From Quercus robur (lineage: Eukaryota > Streptophyta > Magnoliopsida > Fagales > Fagaceae): a stretch of DNA of 64,000 nt. The notes under the pieces are model-generated. The model did not search any database and was not told where the DNA came from. It saw only the letters and a list, made by a program, of their open reading frames with translations. Made by a program: the position numbers and the translations under genes. Shown here piece after piece: positions 11,841-22,332 of the stretch (position 1 is its first letter; each line of letters starts with the position of its first letter). The stretch spans positions 12,716,330 through 12,780,329 of the forward strand of contig NC_065538.1 in assembly GCF_932294415.1 (NCBI RefSeq), in the 5' to 3' direction.

Positions 11841-12612
11841 TGGGGGGACGAAGACTCAAGACGGTTGATAGAAGGGGTGAAGGCATTTCTGAGGAGGTAG
11901 ACCTCGAGGAATATTGGTGGGGTGTCCTCAGAAAGTACTTCCCTGATTCGTGTAAAGGTTGAATGACCACAATTGGCCAAGGCATCGAGGAAGCCCACCT
12001 AACCTTAGAAAGTCGAGGAGCAGAGTTAAAAGGGGCACGATGCAACCCGAAAGTGGAAAAGGGTAACTTGGCATTGAACAAGGAAGAGAAGAAAAAGGAA
12101 GGACAAAGCAATCATCCCCTCCGCATTAAATGCACTACAACCACTTAACTAACCGCATTAATGAGGAAATGACCATGAATAGTACCCATACAGCTCACAT
12201 CTTAGTGCAAGACCTTCTAGCAAGATCTTGATGGGATAAGTATCAAGGAGATCTAATCCTAACCCTCAAAATATAGAGTCTAGATGCATTCTAGCTAACT
12301 ATATAAAGCCAAGAAGCACCTAGATTTGGGGAGGATTTTTTGGGAGAAAAAAAGGGAGAACAGAGAGAAATTATCCAGTTGTAACTTTCTCCTCGGATCA
12401 AACCTGAGGATGAACACTTAGCCATTTCAGGGCTTTTTCTAATTGAATATTTCTACTATACGCCTAAGATTAGTCAGACTATCAATTTTTGTCACAGAAT
12501 GGGTATTTAAAGGTTGACCTTGCACTCCACCTCTAAAAATGAATTGTGTGAGCAAATAGTAATACAATTATAACTTGCTTAATTTCCTCATTTTTACTTT
12601 TTGCCCGCCACA
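11841..12612 (+). mobile_element. Solo LTR, 772 bp, ATATA target duplication
   Basis: Begins TGGGGGGACG and ends CCGCCACA (TG...CA). It is flanked on both sides by ATATA (11836-11840 and 12613-12617). Inside, CTATATAAAG near 12299 could be a TATA box, followed by a purine-rich transcript-leader-like stretch. No internal retroelement genes are present, so it is a solo LTR left by recombination. Caution: the flanking ATATA lies in AT-repeat DNA, so the duplication is weak on its own. Confidence 0.62.
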
Positions 12613-12908
12613 ATATACATATATATATATATATATATATTACATGTCATTAAAATAATTTTAGGAAATGTAAATTCTTAAGATTAATATAAAATATGGT
12701 ATATTACTTTAGTGAATTCACAAATATTTAATTATTTCAATCAATTTTAAGTTAGGGGATGGATGATTGAACTCTAGATGCTAGGGTTGGAAACACAAAT
12801 AGATACCAATTGAACCAATGGGTTATTGGTGAATTTTACCTTAGTTTACAATACTTTTTGTTCTAAAATAGATGATAATTTATAAATAAATTGCATTTAA
12901 ACGAAACC

Positions 12909-13676
12909 TGTGTGGGGCAAAAAACAAACACGAAAGGCCCATGCAGGATAAATGGGTTTTGGATGTGAACCCACTACAATTAATTTGTAGATATGAGAAT
13001 AATGGACCAACACTTGGACTTCTTATCTAATAGGTTGAATTTTCAAAAAGGGTCCAAATGGAAAGAAGTAAAAATTAGACAAATAAAACGTGCAAAAGAA
13101 TATATTGATCTTTCTTCGGTCAGCCGAGGAAGCTTGTTACACTTAAAGGTTTACAAGTTTGAGTGATTTCTCTCTTTAATCTCCAAATTCTGATCCCTGT
13201 TCACTGGGATCACTCATCCTTTTATAATGGTCTTCTTTTAATCTTGAACATCCACTTGGAGGGTGGTTGATCTCCCCTAGATACTTGTCCCATACCACCT
13301 TTGAAGGAAATGCAAAGTGAACTACAGGCTATTTTGATACTATTTAGGTGTTATTCAGCCATTAATGCGATTGACATAATTGGTGCAGGGCATTCAATGC
13401 AGAGGTGATGGGTGCTTCCTTGGGAAGTTTCCCCCTCTCTCTCTACCTATATTGGCTACTCTTGCTTTCCTCAGTTCATGTTTCCCAGCCAATGGCAAGA
13501 TCCATTTTCGTTCATTTTGGGAGGTTCACGTCCAAGGGACTTCCTTGGGTTGTTAAGGGCCCTTGTCCAAGCCCCTTTTCAAGCTATATCAGGTTTTCCA
13601 GCCAAGGGCTCGTTTGCTGGACTTGCACACTCCTTGAACATAGTTCGGTAGAGGTGCTACTCTCGGATCCCTCACA
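12909..13676 (+). mobile_element. Solo LTR, 768 bp, AAACC target duplication
   Basis: Begins TGTGTGGGGC and ends CCCTCACA (TGT...ACA), with a perfect five-base duplication AAACC at 12904-12908 and 13677-13681. CTTTTATAATGG near 13218 could be a TATA box. No gag-pol lies on either side, so it is a solo LTR. The open frames at 13405-13734 fall inside this LTR and are not host genes. Confidence 0.8.
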
Positions 13677-13681
13677 AAACC

Positions 13682-14426
13682 TAATGAACATATGGATAAG
13701 AAACAAAAGTAGTTTGTATATATATGATCAATGACATTATTAGTATGTCATTTGAATAATTATATTATTTTTAATAATTTAAGTTTGAGCAACAAGCCTC
13801 TTGGCTTTTTTTCTTATTCTTGATGAATGATATCGAGTAATACAATTGATAAAACTAACTCTTCAAATGTTAAGAACATCATATATCATAAAACGAGTGT
13901 TACAAATGCATCATGTAAAAAAGTCCTATAAATTTTTTTAGAACAAAACTAGATTATACTCATGTATTGCACAAAATATTAGTTAGTTTATGAACACTCA
14001 TATGTGTTGAGGGAGACTATAAAGAAAAGAATCATATATATTTCAAGATAATTAAAGTCAAAAAACGAATAGTTTAACTCAAAACCTAAATTACGAAATT
14101 TATTTTATTTCTTTTCTACGTTAATAATTAAAAGAACCAACAACCTGATTGAAAAAGTAGCTATTAAGACTGAGGCTAAAATATTTACTTTTTTTAAAAA
14201 AAGAAAAATTTTGAGATTGATTATAAATTAGTCAGTTAACTATGAAAAGTTATAAAATTAATTATTCTAACGTGAAACACTTGATATTACAATAATATCA
14301 ATGCTCATTCCATAAATTTCTGTAACAATAACCCACACAAAATGACATCATTTTGGATAGAAATAGAGAAAAGTATAATTTTTTTTTTAGAAGTATAATT
14401 TCTTTTAGGTAGGTAAATGACAAAGA
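13682..14426. other. Gene-free AT-rich stretch
   Basis: No exon-like segment, splice-linked frame or terminal repeat was recognised here. Confidence 0.5.
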
Positions 14427-14435
14427 TATAACAGA

Positions 14436-15605
14436 TGGCCAAAATTGGGAATTAACCTTGTTTGCTAAACAATATAATTAGTAGGCATTGTTTCGAAACT
14501 ATATTTTTTACTAACATCTCGAGTTTCTAAAACTCGATTTAGGGGTTATAAATCGAATCTCAAAGACTCGATTTTAGTGTTCTAATCACATTTGATTTGG
14601 CGTATTTTCCACGTGGCGTCCACTTGGAAATCAAGTCTCTAAGACTTGATTTATAAGCCAAAAAAAAATTTAGTCTAACTGTACAAGCCATTCCCAGAAA
14701 TACCCAAAAACAAAAAATTAAGAAATCACCGCCAACCATTCAAAAGACAGCCATCAAAACCACCACCAGCCACCACCAAAGATTCAAAAAACCACCACCA
14801 ACTACCAAAAAAACAACCACCAGCCACCCAAAAAACAACCACCAACAACCCAAAAATCCATATTAGAAAGGCAAAAATACCCACAAAACTAGATCAAAAA
14901 CCTGAAAAGAAAACCCACGAACAAAGAATCTAATCTAAAAATCCAACAACCCAGCAAATCTAGCGGCAGCAAGATCAAAACAGTCACCAATAAGATTAGA
15001 GCAGCCACCAAAAACCCAAGCCGCTTTTCAGCATCTAGAACCTGGTGGATTTTGTGAGAGAAACGAGAGGAAGGAGGAGGTGGCGTCAGTCTGTGGGTGG
15101 CACCGGTGGGTTTTGGAGAATCTTGTAGTAATCAACGCCCAAGCCTTGTTTTTTTTTTTTTTTTTTTTTTTTTGGCTTTGATTTCTTTGTTGTTGCTGTT
15201 GTTCTTTTTTATCTTTGATTCTTTTTTTGGGTTTCTAGAGAGAACGGCGTTTCTTTGGCTGAAACCTGCAGTTTCGACCGGAGTTTCTTTGCAACTGGTA
15301 TGAGTGGTGAGGTTCTTTGTGTTATCCAACTAGATCTGGAATGGGCTTGGATGTTATTATAATCCTTTTGTGTTTGGGTCTGGCCTTATAAATCAAGTCT
15401 TAGAGACTCGATTTCCAGGTGGACGTCACGTGGAAAAAACGCTACATTAGACGTGATCAAACCATGAAAACCGAGTCTTTGAGACTCAATTTATAGGCCC
15501 TAAATCGAGTTTTTTAGACTCGAGATGCTAGTAAAAAATATAGTTTGAATACAATGCTTACTAATTATATTGTTTGAAAATCAGTGTTAATTCCCAATTT
15601 TGGCC
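14436..15605. mobile_element. Mutator-like foldback element, about 1.17 kb
   Basis: About 230 bp inverted termini (14436-14667 and 15380-15605) start GGCCAAAATTGGGAATTAAC on each strand and share TCGAGTCTAAAAACTCGATT-type motifs. The flanks read TATAACAGA (14427-14435) and TATAACCGA (15606-15614), a nine-base duplication with one mismatch, as for Mutator-like elements. The 0.7 kb interior is CCACCA-rich on the left and T-rich on the right and has no transposase. It may be captured host sequence (Pack-MULE), but I cannot name a source. Confidence 0.75.
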
Positions 15606-15642
15606 TATAACCGACCATTATAATGATAATAATTGATGGTAT

Positions 15643-15806
15643 GTGGATTCTAGTTAGCTCAACTGGTAAAGTTTCTGATGGTTAAATAACAGATCTAGGG
15701 TTCAATCACCGCTTACACTAAAATCCGACTGGTATTTTGGTCTGATGATAAAAGAGCTATCATCAGGAGCGGACGTTATAAGTTGAAATTCTCTATAAAA
15801 AAAAAA
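15643..15806 (+). mobile_element. tRNA-like SINE with perfect 12-base target duplication
   Basis: It carries TAGTTAGCTCAACTGGTAAA (box A-like), GGGTTCAATCACCGC (box B-like), the family signatures TGGTCTGATGATAAAAG and TATCATCAGGAGCGGAC, and an A-tail at 15796-15806. AATTGATGGTAT occurs directly before (15631-15642) and directly after (15807-15818), showing insertion by target-primed retroposition. Confidence 0.85.
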
Positions 15807-15813
15807 AATTGAT

Positions 15814-16143
15814 GGTATAAATTATAAGTTTTGAAAGTCAAATGACTATTTTATAAAGTAACCAAAACTTAAAGAGCATAAAATAAATTTTAGCCTAAGA
15901 TTTATGAAAACTTAATTCTTGTTTATTTTAACATTTCTTTTTGTAGCTGGATTATTTGAGTTCTTTGACAATGGTAATGGTATAAATTATAAGTTTTGAA
16001 AGTCAAATGACTATTTTATAAAGTAACCTAAACTTAAAGAGCATAAAATAAATTTTAGCCTAAGATTTATGAAAACTTAATTCTTGTTTATTTTAACATT
16101 TCTTTTTGTAGCTGGATTGTTTGAGTTCTTTGACAATTGTATT
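15814..16143. repeat. Direct tandem duplication, 165 bp x 2
   Basis: 15814-15978 and 15979-16143 are nearly identical, differing at only a few positions by eye. Each contains TTTCTTTTTGTAGCTGGATT, which resembles a 3' splice site, but no coding exon follows in either copy. Confidence 0.9.
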
Positions 16144-16730
16144 GCGTAATGATGCATAATTAATGATAGAGTGTCCTGTGATCTTGATGTACCTCTTGGG
16201 TCTCCTCCACAGAGCCATTGGTGTGTCTCCGCCACGGGACTTTGTCATTATCCAACTACAAGAACTATTAGGTGGTGGATGCATTATTGGATCTTATCTT
16301 ATATATAATACATTGCATCCAAGTTATTTGGATCGGTTGGCACTGGGCACACTTATGAGTTATGACATTTTTTAACAAGCAAAAGTAGCCATTGTTTACA
16401 ATGATGGGTTAGAATAATAATCCTTAAAAAAAAGCTAATTATTGAGAGATTTCTACTATTACTTTTTCCAACTTCTTTCTGGTGTAGGAGTTTGATGGAA
16501 CTACCTAGTGGCTCTGGTGAATCCTCTTGTCGTTGTCCATTGCAGTATCTTCAGAAAAGTATTGAAAGAATATGATTTGGCATTAGAATAATTGATGTTA
16601 AATAATTGAGTTTGGGTCAACAATTTTTTTTTTTTTTTATATATATATATTATATATGGAGCCTACATAAGTATACATTATGCTTAAAAGGCCAAACTGT
16701 TCAGTGGTTTTGAGATGAGCTTGAACCTTA

Positions 16731-16872
16731 GGGGATGTTTGATAGGTGTATTTATACAATAGTTTTTGTTGTTTAAACAACATAACATGTATTTTCACAA
16801 TACTTTTTTACCCATACATATTTCTAAAAAATTTTAACAATATTACTAGAATAACATTACCAAACGGGCCCC
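16731..16872. mobile_element. Small MITE, GGGGNNNGTTTGGT-type termini
   Basis: Left end GGGGATGTTTGATAGG; right end CCAAACGGGCCCC is an approximate inverse. About 142 bp, AT-rich, no coding capacity. Confidence 0.5.
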
Positions 16873-16907
16873 TAATGTCTGTATGGTGATCATGCATTAT
16901 GTATTGG

Positions 16908-18285
16908 AGAAAGTTTAGCTATAAAATTGGTTACAATCTTACTCAATAAAATAAATATTACTACATATTTTGAAAAACTAACTATTGAATTGCATGTTCT
17001 TTACACTCTTAATACACATATCAAATTTTGTGTCAATTGGATATTATTTACTATATGATTTATAAGCTTATATTTTATACATAATTTTAAACTACCAAAA
17101 CTTGTCATTTAAACAATTTATTGATGACATAACTATTAATCTTTAATTTCCTAGAAATTTTGCAAACATGAAGAATATAAGAAGAAGATGTAATCTAATG
17201 GTAGATTTATCAAAATTCACCTCTAATAAAAAGATATTGAATAAGATTGTAATTTTAAGCTACAACCAATTTTATAGTTAAATTTTGTCGGTTATTAAAA
17301 AAATTTAGCTACAAACTTGATTGTAGCTTAAGGCTACAACTTCTTTTAAAATATTTAATTTGGCCACTTATTTAACAAAATCTAACCATTGGATTATATG
17401 TTTTATATGTTTTTAATATACATGTCAAATTTTGTGTTAATATGATGTTATTTACTCTATGATTGACCAATTTATTTTTTATGCATAATTTTAGAGTAGA
17501 AAATTTTGCAATTTAAACAATTCATTGATGATATAATTATTAATCTTTGATTTTCTTGAAATTTTGCATGTAAAGAGGATATAAAAAGAAAGTGTAATCC
17601 AATAGTGAATTTGGCAAAGGACAAAATTTAGCTATAAAATTGGTTTTATGCATAATTTTAGAGTAGAAAATTTAGCAATTTAAATAATTCATTGATGATA
17701 TGGTTATTAATTTTTGATTTTCTTGAAATTTTGCATGTATAGAGAATATAAAAAGAAAATGTAATCCAATGGTGAATTTGGCAAAGGACAAAGTTTAGCT
17801 ACAAAATTGGTATCAATCGGATATTCTTTATACTCAATAAAATAAATATTATCATATATATATTTTAAAAATCTAACCATTGAATTACATATTCTTTATA
17901 CTCTTAATACACATGTCAAATTTGGTATCAATCAGATATTATTTACTATATGATCAATAAGCGTATATTTTATGTATAATTTTAAACTACAAAAACTTAC
18001 AATTTAAATAATTTATTGATAACATAGCTATTGATCTTTAAATTTTAAAAAATTTTGCAAGTATGGAGGATATAAGAAGAAAATATAATTTAATGGTGGA
18101 TTTGTCAAAATTCACCTCCAATAAAAAGATATTTAGTAAGGTTGTAGTCTAAGGCTACAACTAATTTTGTAGCTAAATTTTGTCATTTACGAAAATTCAC
18201 ATCCAATAAAAAGATATTAAGTGATGTTGTAGATTTAGACTACAACCAAGTTTGTAGCCAAATTTTGTCCGTAATAAAATATTAA
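16908..18285. mobile_element. Cluster of AT-rich MITEs (TTTAGCTACAAAATTGG family)
   Basis: Several full or partial, partly nested copies of the family seen intact at 34837-35234. Terminal motifs TTTAGCTACAAAATTGG and its inverse CCAATTTTGTAGCTAAA recur near 16910, 17275, 17306, 17625, 17795, 18165 and 18250. Interior signatures ACATGTCAAATTTTGTGT and AAGAAGATGTAATC recur too. At least four units can be counted. No gene is present. Confidence 0.75.
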
Positions 18286-18684
18286 TAAAACAAATAATAA
18301 ATTAACTCACATTCAAATATGGATATGGTAAACTAACAATGAATTAACTTGCGTTCAATAGTTAAAACAATTACAAATTCAAAGGTAGCAACTTATATGG
18401 TAGTCTACCTTTGCAGTATTAAAAAATAAATAAATAAAAAATAAAAAATAAAAAATAAAAACTTATACGGTAGTAAAAAACAGTGTTAAGAGTTTAGTGG
18501 TAATGAAGCAATAAAGTAAAACAAATTTAGCTGTAAAAATGGTTTGAGTTCAGCAATAAAACAATAGTAAAATACTAAAATGTTACAAGTCCAAGTGTCC
18601 AACAATAAGAACAATCGTCAATCCAACCATTAGAGAAATAGTATACTGCCAGGAGTTCAACCATTAAACTTTAAGGTTAAAAAT

Positions 18685-19060
18685 TTAAAATGCAAAACTC
18701 ACCCTCTAAGTTTCTCCAGAATTCATTTCAATTCTCTAACTTCACTTTTGTTCATTTTGGCCCTCTATTAAGTTTCAGATTTATTCAATTAAGCATTTCT
18801 GTCAACTTTTGTTAAAATTCTTTGAAAAAAAAATCTTGAAAATATTTTTTAATCAGTAATTGAATTTTCGTAATTTAAAAAAATTTGAAGAAAAATTTTA
18901 AAAAATAGAAAATTAACGACAACATATAACAAAAGTTGATGAAAAAATTTTAATTGAATAAACTTAAAAGTTAGATGACTGAAATGAATAAAATTAAAGT
19001 TAGAGGACTGAAATGAATTTTGGTAAAACATAAAAAATAAGTATTGCATTTTAGCCAAAC
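18685..19060. mobile_element. Foldback (MITE-like) element
   Basis: Left arm ATTCATTTCAATTCTCTAAC and TTATTCAATTAA; the right arm read in reverse gives ATTCATTTCAGTCCTCTAAC and TTTATTCAATTAA. Arms are about 120 bp, spacer AT-rich, no coding capacity. Confidence 0.6.
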
Positions 19061-20757
19061 TTCTATAAAATGAGAGTAAATTCGAATATGATCGATGAAT
19101 GTATCATAGATGACATGATCAATGTTGTCCAAAGGGAAATGGGCCCTTCCTTCGTTAAACCTTTCATTGCATGAAAGATATTTGAGTGAAGTGTAATAAA
19201 ATGAAGTACAGAGAAGATATTTTTTTCTTTGTTCCTCTCTTGTGCATTTGAGTCAAGAAAGAATTATGATAGTAAGCAATAATTTGAGTGTGATGTGAAA
19301 GATGATTGTATGTTTGTATCAGTGCTTGAATGTCATCCATTTTGTTTTTTCCCTCGTCTTCCTTAAATAAGGATAAAAGGGTCTTCTTTGAAAAAAAAAA
19401 AAAAAAAAAAAGAGAAGTGACATCTGGGAAGGTTGATTTATTTTAAATAGTGAACCTGGCTTGTTGCTGACCTTGTTCTTTGGCTTAAGAGAGACAAGTT
19501 AACAAATTTTGGTTAGCTTGGTCCAACTTCTGAAAGAGTTAAAAAAATTGATGAATGCTTGGATAGTTGTCTTGTTTCTATGGAAGAGATCTAAGGTTTC
19601 AAATAACGCATGGAATATCAATTGGACATGAGGGACCTATTCTTCCCAAGGCTCATTGGTGATTGAGGAATTTGACCAATGAAATCTTTGTATTGCAACT
19701 ACTCATCCAGAAATTCACATGACCACTTGTGACATGCCAAATTCATGTATATGGCTTTTTCATGGACTATTAAGAGCCACTGAATTAAACATATATCTTT
19801 TGCCCTCCAAACTACAAAGCACAAGTTGGCCTTAAAAGACTTTATGGTATTGGACTATGATATTCAAAGCTTAAAACAACAATTCATATGGCCTGTGGGT
19901 AAAGAGTTCTGGCTAGGTACCCACGCTTTGGTCTTGTTCTCTCAGAGAGACAGAGACAGAGAGAGACAGAGAGAGAGAGAGAGCAGTGGCCTTGATGAGG
20001 CAATGTGCCAAAACTGTTTTTAGTGAGTTGACAAATTTGCATTTTTAAGTGGAAAAGGCTAAACCTTAAGTTTTTGTTTTGTCTAGAAATGGAGAAAGTA
20101 TTTGGTATCGAATGAAACCATATCAGCGGTATTAAAATTCAATAAATGTGAGATATGTCAACAAAAAATAATTACTCCACTAACAAATGAAAAACATGTG
20201 TTAGTGGGTAATTATTTTTATACACATGTCTCTCATTTATTGGGTTTTAATATTGATAGTGTGATATCATTTCATACAAAATACTTTTTGCTAGAAATGA
20301 CCTATTGATTGCCTACTTGCTTCAAATTCATTATTTTACTCATTAAGGCTTGGGCCTTCATGAAATATTAATGGGCTTCATGATTGATGTAGGTAGCACT
20401 ATGTAACCAATGACTATTTATTTATTTATCATCATCATCATCATCATCATTATTATTATTATTTTGTGAAGGAAAGACCCAATGATTTTTTTTCTTTTTC
20501 TTTTTTTAGGAAAAAAAAAAAAAAACCCAATGACTTAATTAGCTTGAAATTGGCATTTATTCTCCAAGAACCACTTTTGTGTAAATATAGTCTTTATTGG
20601 AAAGCCCATACTATGAGAGATAAGAAATAGTGCTACTCTTATAAGCATTGATCCATTAAGGAGAAAAATATGAGTCTTGAGCCCAATTGTAATGGAAGAA
20701 AAACGTGAATTTTGAGCTCATCTTATGATGTCGAGAAAATACAAGCCATGATTTTTG
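19061..20757. other. Gene-free stretch
   Basis: Contains an A-run near 19390, a GA-rich tract at 19940-19983 and ATC/ATT trinucleotide runs near 20430-20465. No convincing exon was found. Confidence 0.5.
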
Positions 20758-20759
20758 TC

Positions 20760-21430
20760 TATGAAATATAAAAATGTGAGCCATAAGCCCAAACCATTAG
20801 GCATTATGAATTTTATGCAAAGCCCAATGAAATTTGGGCATTTCTGACTCTAAATGAACTTAGCCCAACACTTCATTCTTTTTTCTTAGCGAACTTAGCA
20901 AGATAGGTAAAAGAATTTCCACATCTCATCATTGCAAGATAGACAACTGAGGATAAAATAAAGATAGATAGTTAAGGACTCTCATAATTGCAAAAAGAAA
21001 TATAGGCACCTATTGACAGAATAAGCACAGAAATAAAATAGAAAGTAGAAAGAAAGTAAGAAACAACAAAGCCTTATAATTGCAAGAAGACAGAATAAGA
21101 ACAGAAAGAAAATAGAAAGTAGAAAGGAAAGAAGGAACGGCAAAGCCTTGTAATTGCAAGAAGATAGAATAAGAATAGAAAGAAGAAAGAAAGGAAGGAA
21201 CGACAAAGCCTTATAATTGCAAGGAGACCGAATAAGAACAAAAATAAGATAGAAAGTAGAAAAGAAGGAAGGAACTACAAAGCCTTATATTATATATGTT
21301 CTATGAAATATAAAAATATGTGCCATAAGCCCAAACCATGAGGCATAAAGAATTTTATGCAAAGCCCAATACAATTTGGGCATTTCTGGCTTTAAATGAA
21401 CTTAGCTCAATACTTCATTCTTTTTTGTTT
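20760..21430. repeat. Direct repeats flanking a short tandem array
   Basis: About 125 bp at 20760-20885 and 21302-21428 are direct copies, sharing AGCCCAAACCAT, AATTTTATGCAAAGCCCAAT and ATTTGGGCATTTCTG. Between them lie imperfect tandem units of about 63-74 bp. Their landmark, AAAGCCTTATAATTGCAAG, recurs near 21068, 21142, 21205 and 21279. The strand is strongly purine-rich. Confidence 0.8.
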
Positions 21431-22332
21431 TTTCTTTATAAAAAGGGGAAAACTTATGATACATGTGTAATAAACATTGTCCTTATAAAAAATACGAAGA
21501 TGTGGCATGAGTTAACTAATGGGGTGGTGGCTGAACCAAAAAAAGAGACATCCACAATTGCATTGTTACAAAAGTTTATTGATAAGCTTATCTCCCACTT
21601 ATTTGTCTTTCTTTTTTCTTTTTTTTTGGTAAAGCTCTCACTTATTTGTCATTCCCTCAATTAAGGTTCCCAAAAAAAAAGGTTTTAATTAGATATAGAT
21701 GGTTTGTTTTTAAGAAAAGAAAATAGAGTACACATGGTTGAGACTGATTTTCATTTTTCTTCTCAAATTTGAGAGGGATCATGAACAAAGAGACTACTAG
21801 CTTCTGGTGTATACAAGCTTGATTAACTTATTACCCCTGGGTTATTGTTAAATCTTTGCTTTTAAGAATCTTTGCACCGAAAACAAGTGTGCATAATTGC
21901 TTGGACTGAAATGGAAGTTATTACATCTTAAAGTTTGCACCCAAAAAAAAATTCATCTTAAGTTGCAAAAAAGACGTACAATGCAAGATAAAAGAAAAAG
22001 ATAAACTTTTGCATGTTCTTCACAAAAATTGGAGTGGATAAAGGCAAGCAAAAGCAATGATGCAAGGTGAAACATTTGTTTTATTTCTTTTCTCTTTCTT
22101 TTCTTTTTTTTCTTGCTCTGTAAAATTGTTTACACACATATACAAACAAATGAAATAATTTCAAAAAATTGAAAAAATTAGACATGTACACAAGCCAATT
22201 CTATAATCTTTACATCAATGGGTAACAATAAGTTAAGGTGATTTTCTGTATAAAAGGAAAAAAAAAAATTTAATAAAGAATGGGTATTTTTTTTTTTTTG
22301 GTTACTGACTGAGTAGACTTGGGTTAATAATC
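21431..22332. other. Intergenic stretch downstream of the PLD gene
   Basis: AT-rich sequence with T and A runs. It must include the 3' UTR of the PLD gene near its right end; no other gene was recognised. Confidence 0.5.

Noticed and set aside
13405-13734. Overlapping 109- and 79-codon frames
   Set aside because: They lie inside the solo LTR at 12909-13676 and show no known domain.
15097-15303. Frame in the interior of the Mutator-like element
   Set aside because: Contains a poly-Phe run from a T-tract; at most a captured fragment, not a gene.
16163-16375. 70-codon frame MIECPVILMYLLG...
   Set aside because: Weakly protein-like, but no domain, no supporting exons and repeat-rich surroundings. 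Could be a gene relic; not supportable.
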